Shown here: positions 1 to 5,495 of the stretch, in pieces
Numbering within the stretch: the stretch's first letter is position 1
Layout: the number at the start of each line of letters is the position of its first letter
Made by a program: the position numbers and the translations under genes
Assembly (NCBI GenBank): GCA_937941745.1
Contig: CALDGV010000483.1
Coordinates: forward strand, 1 to 5,697
DNA length: 5,697 bases
Direction of reading: 5' to 3'
DNA from: an uncultured Prosthecobacter sp.
GTDB taxonomy: Bacteria; Verrucomicrobiota; Verrucomicrobiia; Verrucomicrobiales; Verrucomicrobiaceae
The notes under the pieces: model-generated
Database searches by the model: none
Seen by the model: the letters and a program-made list of their open reading frames with translations, nothing else
What the model was told of the DNA's origin: nothing

Positions 1-1
1 C

Positions 2-1495
2 GCCCCCGCCAGCGAAGGCAGCCACCCGCATGAACCGGCGCGCATCCACCCTCATCCACGCCCAGCGCGCCCGGAGCAGGCTCGCGAACCTCGCAGCGGA
101 GCGCCAAGAGGCGACCGCCCACCTCGCCGGGAAGGTGGAGACCGCCCACCAAGGCGCGAAGAACGTGGTGACAGAGGCCCGCGCCGCGAGCGCGGCGAAC
201 GTGGCCCTCGTCGGGAAAACAGCGAAGAAAAGCGCAGCCCGATCCAGAATTACGCTCCGGTGCCCCCGCCCCCGGCCCCTCCCGTGCCGGAGGGTCCTTT
301 TCCGGAAGCGTTTGAAGCGCTTGGCCTGAGCCCGGCTGTGCTGGCAGCCATCCGGGACTCGGGCTATGAAAAGCCCACGGAGATCCAGCAGAGGTCCATC
401 CCGGTGGTTTTGGAGGGCAAGGACGTCATCGGAGCCTCCCAGACCGGCACTGGCAAGACCGCCGCTTTTGCCCTGCCCTCCCTTTGCCGTCTGGGCGCCC
501 CAGGACATTTCCGCTGCCTGGTGCTGGAACCTACCCGTGAACTGGCTCTGCAGGTCGTGGAGCAGTTTGAGAAGTATGGCAAGCATACCGGCCTCCGTGT
601 CGTGGCTGTCTATGGAGGTGTTGGCTATGAAAAACAGCGCAAAGCCCTCCAGGAAGGCGTGGATGTCGTCGTAGCCACTCCCGGACGCCTGCTGGATTTC
701 ATGAGCGACGGCACCGCCAACATGGCGAACCTGGAAGTGCTCGTCCTCGATGAAGTGGACCGCATGCTCGACATGGGCTTCCTGCCGGACGTTCGTCGCA
801 TCGTCGAAGCCACGCCCCGAAGCCGTCAGACCCTGTTTTTCTCGGCCACCATGCCTCCTCAGATCAAGAGTCTGGCGGACTTTGCCCTCAAAGAACCCGT
901 GAGCGTTGAGGTGGGCATCCGTTTCTCCCCGGCTGAAACGGTCAGCCATTACATGTATCCCGTGGCCAGCGACCAGCGCGAAGAACTGCTCCTCGCCATC
1001 TTGAAGCAGACCCACTTCAACAGCCTGATGGTCTTCACCCGCACCAAGGCCCAGGCGGACCAGCTCTATTCCTCCCTCAAGCAGAGCGGAGAGTACAAAG
1101 TGGCCGTGATGCACAGCGACATCAGCCAGAAGGAGCGCGAAAAGGCCCTCAAAGGCTTCCGTGATGGAGAATTTGAAATGATTGTGGCGACTGACCTTGC
1201 CGCACGCGGTCTGGACATCAGCGGAGTCACTCACGTGATCAATTTCATGGTCCCCGAAAACTCAGAGGACTACGTGCACCGCATCGGCCGCACAGGCCGC
1301 GCCCAGAAGGAAGGCGATGCCTACACCCTCTTTTCTGCCGAAGAACTCCCCTACGTCGCCAGCATCGAACGTCTCATCAACCAAAAGATCGAGCGCAAAA
1401 AGCTGGAAGGCTTTAACTACAAATACACCACCGTGCTGGACGAGGAAGACAAGGCACGTGCGATCCTGCACGGCCGGAAGAAAAAGCGCCGGTAA
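2..1495 (+). CDS. DEAD-box family ATP-dependent RNA helicase, 5'-partial, with Arg-rich repeat N-terminal extension
   Basis: ATP-dependent RNA unwinding or remodelling enzyme of superfamily 2, cytoplasmic. Counting the GTG at 260 as residue 1, the two RecA-like domains carry all the family motifs: Q-motif region about 20-48 (F-x-A-LGLS, then KPTEIQ), motif I ASQTGTGKT 59-67, Ia PTRELA 91-96, GG 119-120, Ib TPGR 140-143, II DEVD 164-167, III SAT 195-197, IV near 255-263, V ATDLAARGLDI 310-320 and VI HRIGRTGR 340-347. The protein ends in a basic RKKKRR tail, a likely RNA contact. Motif II is DEVD, not DEAD. The frame has no stop from position 2, and no in-frame ATG, GTG or TTG occurs between 2 and 260. 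Codons 2-259 give an Arg/Pro/Glu-rich disordered segment, so the start is probably off the left edge. GTG 260 is the only start in view, but it is weak and sits inside a Pro-rich linker. Which RNA it acts on (ribosome assembly, decay, cold response) cannot be told, so no symbol is given. Confidence 0.95.
   Translation, partial: APASEGSHPHEPARIHPHPRPARPEQAREPRSGAPRGDRPPRREGGDRPPRREERGDRGPRRERGERGPRRENSEEKRSPIQNYAPVPPPPAPPVPEGPFPEAFEALGLSPAVLAAIRDSGYEKPTEIQQRSIPVVLEGKDVIGASQTGTGKTAAFALPSLCRLGAPGHFRCLVLEPTRELALQVVEQFEKYGKHTGLRVVAVYGGVGYEKQRKALQEGVDVVVATPGRLLDFMSDGTANMANLEVLVLDEVDRMLDMGFLPDVRRIVEATPRSRQTLFFSATMPPQIKSLADFALKEPVSVEVGIRFSPAETVSHYMYPVASDQREELLLAILKQTHFNSLMVFTRTKAQADQLYSSLKQSGEYKVAVMHSDISQKEREKALKGFRDGEFEMIVATDLAARGLDISGVTHVINFMVPENSEDYVHRIGRTGRAQKEGDAYTLFSAEELPYVASIERLINQKIERKKLEGFNYKYTTVLDEEDKARAILHGRKKKRR
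110..217 (+). repeat. Four-copy eight-residue protein repeat, G-(D/E)-R-(P/G)-P-R-R-E, in the helicase extension
   Basis: In the helicase reading frame, nucleotides 110-133, 137-160, 167-190 and 194-217 encode GDRPPRRE, GDRPPRRE, GDRGPRRE and GERGPRRE, separated by one or two residues (spacing 27, 30 and 27 bp). The four PRRE units use different codons each time: CCT-CGC-CGG-GAA, CCA-AGG-CGC-GAA, CCG-CGC-CGC-GAG and CCT-CGT-CGG-GAA. The repeat is therefore kept at protein level and is not a recent DNA duplication. This also supports frame 2 as the coding frame here. Arg/Gly-rich tails of this type on RNA helicases commonly bind RNA non-specifically and can promote condensate formation; that role is inference here. 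Confidence 0.85.
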
Positions 1496-1514
1496 GAGAA
1501 CTTCACGGATCTTT

Positions 1515-1889
1515 TCAGGCCAGGCCGCGGTCTTCCACCTGCGCTTCATCCAGTCCCAAAAAGTGCCCCAACTCGTGAAGGAGAGTCACCCTGACCTCCT
1601 CACGGAATGCGGAACGATCTTTTCCGGCGTAACCCCACAGATTGTCGAGAAAGAGACGGATCCGCGGCAGGTCACCCACGCCTGATGCCGCCTCAGTGCC
1701 TTCATAAGACTGGCCTTCAAACAGCCCCATGAGATCCTCCGCCAGCCCCGCCTCAAGCGGTGCAGCCTGCTCCATCCATTCTAATTCGATAGAGCAGCCT
1801 TCAGCGGCCTCACGAACAGGTTCTGGCAGAGCCGCCAAAGTACGTGCCACCTCAGCAGCGGCAATGGTTTCCAAATGCTTTCGAAGCAT
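1515..1889 (-). CDS. Small zincin-type metallopeptidase family protein (Zincin_1/DUF1025-like)
   Basis: A 124-residue protein with a clear zinc-metallopeptidase signature near its C-terminus: HELGH at residues 105-109, followed by G112 and D114 (HExxHxxGxxD, with His105, His109 and Asp114 as likely zinc ligands and Glu106 as the catalytic base). The preceding EVRVTLLHELGHFLGLDE stretch and the compact length match the small bacterial 'metallopeptidase family' proteins of the Zincin_1 (DUF1025) group. Their substrates are largely unknown. The N-terminal 60 residues are acidic and helical. There is no signal peptide or membrane segment, so a cytosolic location is likely. It is the last gene of the minus-strand series, starting 39 bp after the lipoprotein gene. 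The ATG is preceded by a CCTCC-containing leader, with no Shine-Dalgarno sequence. The gene ends 19 bp from the convergent helicase stop. Family call is good; function unknown. Confidence 0.85.
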   Translation of the reverse strand: MLRKHLETIAAAEVARTLAALPEPVREAAEGCSIELEWMEQAAPLEAGLAEDLMGLFEGQSYEGTEAASGVGDLPRIRLFLDNLWGYAGKDRSAFREEVRVTLLHELGHFLGLDEAQVEDRGLA

Positions 1890-1928
1890 GTGTGGAGGCG
1901 ACGAAGTTTTTAAGAACCAGAGGCTGGC

Positions 1929-2390
1929 TCACTGCGGATCATAAATGGTGCCCGCACGCCGGTCGTTGAAATTGGCACCACCCATGTCACGCATGAAATT
2001 GCCCTGGATCTGATTGCCCAGGCCGTTGATGCGCGAGGATGAGTAGAGGGAGCCCGACACACTGCCCATGCCCGGCGCATCGAGTGCCACCGGCCGGTCT
2101 GGTGTTGGCAGACCATTGGCTTTGCGTTCACTTTGCGCCAGTTCATGACGGCTCCAGGCCATGGTGTCCACACGACTCAAGACCTGATGCTCCAGCCGAG
2201 CCTTCTGCTGCTGGTATTCAACTTCGGTCAGCTGACCAGAGGCGCGCTGCGCCGACAGGGCATTGAACTCAGGCTCAAGCTCATGCCGGACGAGCTTTTC
2301 AAAGTGATCCAACTGCGCAGCAGAGGGTGCCGTGGATTCGCAAGAAACCAGGACGAGGGCCAGGAGGGCATTGAAGCAGGCAAAACGCAT
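1929..2390 (-). CDS. Putative small lipoprotein, function unknown
   Basis: A 153-residue protein I do not recognise. The start at 2390 is preferred over the in-frame GTG at 2429 because only the former puts a short signal peptide at the N-terminus: MRF, then a hydrophobic core (ALLALVLV) and a lipobox LVSC with the lipidated Cys at residue 17. After a short Ser/Ala/Pro linker, residues 27-90 are charged and probably helical. Residues 44-70 (about A-x-R-A-S-G-Q-L-T-E-x-E-Y-x-x-x-K-A-R-L) resemble the SHOCT-type short helical hairpin (G-x-L-T-x-E-E-Y/F-x-x-x-K-x-x-L); this resemblance is weak. Residues 100-153 are rich in Gly, Asn, Ser and Arg and look disordered. It lies 41 bp downstream of the MenE-like gene and 39 bp upstream of the metallopeptidase, on the same strand. 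No Shine-Dalgarno sequence is visible. Membrane attachment is well supported; a functional link to the Mla genes upstream is only a guess from position. Confidence 0.75.
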   Translation of the reverse strand: MRFACFNALLALVLVSCESTAPSAAQLDHFEKLVRHELEPEFNALSAQRASGQLTEVEYQQQKARLEHQVLSRVDTMAWSRHELAQSERKANGLPTPDRPVALDAPGMGSVSGSLYSSSRINGLGNQIQGNFMRDMGGANFNDRRAGTIYDPQ

Positions 2391-2431
2391 GCCGCAAAGT
2401 ATGTCTGAAACATGACGCTTGCAAGACACCC

Positions 2432-3565
2432 CTAGTTTCTCAGCCTGTAGGAGGTCAGCAGGTCGGCCAGAGCCCCCTCCTGAACCTTGCCCAGGCTGGA
2501 ACGAGGGATCGCAGGAAGTTGTACGACCTCCGAAACGTGGCAGAGGGGCTCCGTCACGGCATTGAAAGCATCCTTCAGCTGATGGGACTTCTCATTTTCC
2601 ACGACAAGAACCAGCCGCGCCCCACGCCGTTCGTCAGGAACGGCCGAAATCCAGGGGGATGGACTGATTTGATGCCGCAAAGCCAGTTCTTCCAGCTTCA
2701 TGCGCAGGGGAGCCAGATGCACCAGTTCCCCAAGGATCTTCACAAAGCCGGACTCGCGCCCCACAAACTCCAGCCATGACCTGCCGCCTACCTCGGTCCA
2801 AAGCCGGACATGGTCGCGAGTGATCAATTCCGGCCCGAGAGGATGCCACAGCCAGCCTTCGCCTTCAGAGCGAAGCACATACCCCTTGGCCAAAGCGGGC
2901 CCCCGAAGCACCAGACGCCCTTCGGCATCCAGTCTGACCTTCCAATGTGGCAGAACCTGCATCACGCCTGGTTTGCAAGGCCCGTCCAAGGATTGAGTCG
3001 CGATCTGCGACGCGGCCTCCGTCATGCCATAGCTCTGCAAAACGGGCCAGCCCAGCCCGCGGGCTTTCGCGGCAAGCTCAGGTGACATACCTCCAGCCCC
3101 CACCACCACAGCCCGCAAGGATCGGGGGGCCTTCAAACCCTCACGCACGAGGTCATGTACTTGCGTGGGCACGAGCGAGACCAGGGTGATTCTCTCGGCC
3201 TCACAGCATTCGGTGAAGCGTTCAGGATACCAGCGGCCTTCATCGAGCCGCCAGGATGAGCCGGACAGGTGAGCCCGGGCAAGGATGGAAAAGCCTCCCA
3301 CATGATGCAGCGGCAGCGCAATCAACCAGCGGTCTTGTGGCGTGACCTGCAGATGCTTATTCACTTCCCTTCCTGAAAGGAGAAAGGCCTCCTTGCTCAA
3401 GGCCACCCATTTCGCCAGACCTTCACTGCCAGAGGTTTGGAAAAAACAAAGGGGCTCATCACTGAAAGAACGCGCCCACTCCAGCAGGCCGCCGGCATCT
3501 TCAGGCCGATGCGGATTCACAGCGACATGATGATCAGCAGATTCCCAGAACTGCGAATCAGTCAT
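2432..3565 (-). CDS. menE: Short MenE-like o-succinylbenzoate-CoA ligase (AMP-binding enzyme)
   Basis: ANL-superfamily adenylating enzyme. MenE activates o-succinylbenzoate with ATP and attaches it to CoA in menaquinone synthesis. Numbering from the ATG at 3565 (377 aa), it has the phosphate-binding loop TSGSEG 44-49 followed by K53, LPLHHVGG 84-91, LVSLVPTQ 128-135, SYGMTEAAS 178-186, TRD 249-251, the hinge region GRES 269-272 with LGELV 278-282, and PRSSLGK 354-360 with the catalytic Lys360. LPLxHVxG, SLVPTQ, the G-x-TE-AS block and TRD (where most relatives have TGD) are shared with E. coli MenE, which favours MenE over a generic acyl-CoA ligase. Oddities: it lacks about 100 residues of the usual N-terminal subdomain, and the ATP loop has Glu where Thr is normal (TSGSTG). 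An in-frame TTG at 3586 would add seven residues. Neither start has a Shine-Dalgarno sequence, so ATG is preferred. It follows mlaA by 38 bp. No other menaquinone gene is in view, so the substrate is not certain. Confidence 0.8.
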   Translation of the reverse strand: MTDSQFWESADHHVAVNPHRPEDAGGLLEWARSFSDEPLCFFQTSGSEGLAKWVALSKEAFLLSGREVNKHLQVTPQDRWLIALPLHHVGGFSILARAHLSGSSWRLDEGRWYPERFTECCEAERITLVSLVPTQVHDLVREGLKAPRSLRAVVVGAGGMSPELAAKARGLGWPVLQSYGMTEAASQIATQSLDGPCKPGVMQVLPHWKVRLDAEGRLVLRGPALAKGYVLRSEGEGWLWHPLGPELITRDHVRLWTEVGGRSWLEFVGRESGFVKILGELVHLAPLRMKLEELALRHQISPSPWISAVPDERRGARLVLVVENEKSHQLKDAFNAVTEPLCHVSEVVQLPAIPRSSLGKVQEGALADLLTSYRLRN

Positions 3566-3603
3566 GACCACGTGGCGCGAAGGCAAGGCGCTTTGCAGAG
3601 AGC

Positions 3604-4389
3604 TTACTGCTCAGCAGCCGACTTCCGATTCTGGATGTAGGTGCTGCGGACTGCCGTGTAAGGGTCGATGGCGTTGGCCTTCGATTCGTTGTATTTGTCG
3701 AGCTGGTCGGGCAGCAGCCGGATGGTATTGCCGGTCGCAGGAATCCAGGCCCAGTCATCAGCACCTTCGCCCCACAGGAAGAGCCAGTTGATCGGGTTCA
3801 GCGCATAATCGCCTGCCAGCCCGAAGACTTCACGAGCGGAAGAAGGTCCGAGCACAGGCAGCACGATGTAGGCACCATGGCCGATACCCCAGGTGGCCAG
3901 CGTCTGGCCAGTGTCCTCTGTAGGCACTTCAGCCAGGGCGGGGATTTTGTCGGAGACTTTGAACAGCCCGCCCACGCCGGCGATGGTGTTGACGCCGAAC
4001 TTGCCGGCCTCCTTGCCAGCGCGGTCAAACTTCCCCTGGAGTCCGCTGTTCACGAAGCGGACCGGGAACTTCACGTTCTCGTAGGCATTGTCGATGCTTT
4101 TGCGGACCTTGCCTGGAAACACCGTGGTGTAGGTCTTGGAAACCGGCGTGAACACCCAGGCATACAGTTTGTCATTGAAGGCAAAAGTGGCCCGGTTCAG
4201 CGCCTCCAGAGGATCGGAAACCTCAGCAGTTCCTTCGTAATCGTCCAGATCATCCGTCGAAGCGTTTGCAGGAGCCTTGGTGCTGGCAGCAGCCTTGGGC
4301 GCTGCCGCAGCCTGGGAGGCCGCAGGCTTGGTGCTCGTGCAGGAGGCGAGAGCCAGAATCAGGAAGGGGAGCAGAAGGGCGGTTTTCAT
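3604..4389 (-). CDS. mlaA: MlaA (VacJ) family outer-membrane lipoprotein
   Basis: A 261-residue lipoprotein of the Mla system, which removes mislocalised phospholipid from the outer leaflet of the outer membrane and hands it to MlaC. The signal peptide MKTALLLPFLILALASC has lipobox LASC with Cys17. An Ala/Lys/Pro/Thr-rich linker (18-45) and an acidic stretch (46-60) follow. The MlaA domain starts at DPLEALNRATFAFND (59-73). Later conserved blocks are RFVNSGLQGK 111-120, FGVNTIAGVGGLFKV 131-145, TLATWGIGHGAYIVLPVLGPSS 163-184, with the glycine-rich ridge typical of the family, and the C-terminal YTAVRSTYIQNR 244-255. Length is close to that of other MlaA proteins once the long linker is allowed for. 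The ATG overlaps the mlaC stop as ATGA (4386-4389), indicating translational coupling. E. coli mlaA is unlinked to mlaFEDCB; here it is in the same gene string, as in various other Gram-negatives. Confidence 0.95.
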   Translation of the reverse strand: MKTALLLPFLILALASCTSTKPAASQAAAAPKAAASTKAPANASTDDLDDYEGTAEVSDPLEALNRATFAFNDKLYAWVFTPVSKTYTTVFPGKVRKSIDNAYENVKFPVRFVNSGLQGKFDRAGKEAGKFGVNTIAGVGGLFKVSDKIPALAEVPTEDTGQTLATWGIGHGAYIVLPVLGPSSAREVFGLAGDYALNPINWLFLWGEGADDWAWIPATGNTIRLLPDQLDKYNESKANAIDPYTAVRSTYIQNRKSAAEQ

Positions 4390-4964
4390 GATGGACGAGA
4401 CACAGACTGTTCGAGCGAGCGGATGACCGACTCCGCACCACCCTGTTTAAAAGTGGCATCAAGCTGTGAGCGGTAGTTGGCCACCAGACTGACACCTTCG
4501 ATCACCACATCGGCAATGCGCCAGCCGCTGATCTGCTCCATGCGGTACACCACTGCATAGCGGCTGCCCTTGTAAACCAGCGTTGTCGGCACATCCACCC
4601 GGCCAGCCGCAGGCGAAGTAGCAGCCTTGTAGGTGATCTGCGGACGTTCTCCAGGGGTGAACTTGTTGCTGTAAGTGCGAATGATCAGCGTCGTGAAGAG
4701 CTCCGTCGCACGTGCCTGCTGGGAGCTCGAGAACTGCCGCCAACCCACCCCGACCGCACGACGAGTCATCGTTTCAAAGCTGATTCGGCTTTTCAGCAAG
4801 GTGCGAACCTTGGTGGCAAGTGCGGCACGGTCAGCGACTCGATCTGCAACGGCCAGAACTTCATCAATGGTCGAGCGCAGGCTGGCCTGGGCTTCATCAG
4901 CCGGATCCGCCCGTGACATGAGCGGAGTGGCGGCCAGGAGCAGGAAGAATGGGCGGCGTTTCAT
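4386..4964 (-). CDS. mlaC: MlaC (Ttg2D) family periplasmic phospholipid-binding protein
   Basis: A 192-residue secreted carrier that shuttles phospholipid between MlaA at the outer membrane and the MlaFEDB complex at the inner membrane. It has a classical signal peptide, about residues 1-19 (KRR, hydrophobic core, cleavage near SRA-D) and no lipobox. Diagnostic MlaC blocks are SFETMTRRAVGVGWRQFSSSQ (62-82), the F-x-x-LIIRTYSNKF region (90-102), and GWRIADVVIEGVSLVANYRSQ (147-167), followed by a helix with G-x-x-x-x-I-x-x-L (176-184). Length is normal for the family. Its ATG overlaps the mlaD stop (ATGA, 4961-4964), and its own stop overlaps the mlaA start in the same way, so the three are very probably co-translated. 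The nearest purine run (AGGGA) lies 13 nt upstream inside mlaD, too far for a good Shine-Dalgarno sequence. Confidence 0.95.
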   Translation of the reverse strand: MKRRPFFLLLAATPLMSRADPADEAQASLRSTIDEVLAVADRVADRAALATKVRTLLKSRISFETMTRRAVGVGWRQFSSSQQARATELFTTLIIRTYSNKFTPGERPQITYKAATSPAAGRVDVPTTLVYKGSRYAVVYRMEQISGWRIADVVIEGVSLVANYRSQLDATFKQGGAESVIRSLEQSVSRPS

Positions 4965-5470
4965 GGAGCAGGAACTTTCCCTGATTCGGGCGCGGCTGCC
5001 TCAGAGGAAGCATCCGTGTCATTGCTTACGCCACCGAAGGCCATTTTGCCAATCAGAGATTCGAGGTCCACGGAAGATTCCGTCATCGTGATCCTGGCGC
5101 CGGGTTCCAGATAGGTCTCATCCGCACCTGGGGAAAGGGAGACATATTTGTCACCAATAAGTCCGGTAGTTTTGATCGAGGCCATCGAATCCGTGGGCAG
5201 TTTCAGCCCCTCCATGACACGCAACGTGGCGATGGCGCTGTAATCCTGGGCGTCCATGCGGATGGACTCCACACGTCCCACGGTGACGCCTGCCACCAGC
5301 ACGCTGCTGCCGACATTCAAGCCACCTGCATTGGTAAAGCGAGCCTCGACCACATAAGTCGGGCCACCCAGCAGTGAGCCAGCGCCGACCTGCACCGTAA
5401 GCCAGGTCACCGCAGCCAGTCCGAGCAGGACAAACAGGCCAACGAGGTATTCGATTTTGGAAGATTTCAT
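4961..5470 (-). CDS. mlaD: MlaD family MCE-domain protein
   Basis: A 169-residue inner-membrane-anchored MCE protein; its relatives form a hexameric ring on the MlaE permease that passes phospholipid between the carrier MlaC and the membrane. Start at 5470 gives MKSSKIEYLVGLFVLLG; the frame stays open further upstream, but that part overlaps the end of mlaF and is not protein-like. There is one transmembrane helix at about 8-27 (VGLFVLLGLAAVTWLTVQV) and a single MCE domain at about 38-117, with conserved A-x-F-x-NAGGLNVGSSVLVAGV-x-VG-x-V and the TTGLIGDKYVSLSPG block. An ESSVDLESLIGKM segment (~133-145), which in relatives forms part of the central pore helix, and a short Ser/Glu/Ala/Pro tail complete it. 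The length suits the short MlaD class. It begins 25 bp after the mlaF stop, with no Shine-Dalgarno sequence (the leader is pyrimidine-rich), and overlaps mlaC by 4 bp. Confidence 0.93.
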   Translation of the reverse strand: MKSSKIEYLVGLFVLLGLAAVTWLTVQVGAGSLLGGPTYVVEARFTNAGGLNVGSSVLVAGVTVGRVESIRMDAQDYSAIATLRVMEGLKLPTDSMASIKTTGLIGDKYVSLSPGADETYLEPGARITMTESSVDLESLIGKMAFGGVSNDTDASSEAAAPESGKVPAP

Positions 5471-5495
5471 GAAAGCTGGGAAAGGAGACAGGAAC

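Noticed and set aside
30..329. An Ala-rich 99-codon open frame on the + strand upstream of the helicase core
   Set aside because: It is the +1-shifted shadow of the Arg/Pro-rich helicase extension. It runs into the conserved helicase core and ends there in meaningless Arg/Pro/Lys sequence. The repeat with varied codons is in the other frame.
1317..1685. A 122-codon + strand open frame across the convergent junction
   Set aside because: It overlaps the helicase C-terminus in another frame and is antisense to the metallopeptidase. It has no recognisable motif, while both genes it overlaps have clear ones.
1915..1929. A small hairpin on the minus strand (AGCCAG-CCT-CTGGTT) right after the lipoprotein gene, considered as a terminator
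   Set aside because: The stem is only six pairs including a G-U, overlaps the stop codon, and is followed by CTTAAAAACTT rather than a T-run. At most it is an intercistronic structure.
2402..2428. Inverted TGTCT/AGACA and the palindrome CTTGCAAG between the MenE-like gene and the lipoprotein gene, considered as an operator or promoter element
   Set aside because: The arms are five and four bases, which is expected by chance. No convincing -35/-10 pair accompanies them.
3877..4476. A 199-codon open frame on the + strand
   Set aside because: It lies antisense to mlaA and the end of mlaC, both well-identified families. Its sequence is Gly/Arg/Ser-rich with no domain, as expected from the complement of an Ala/Lys/Pro-rich coding strand.
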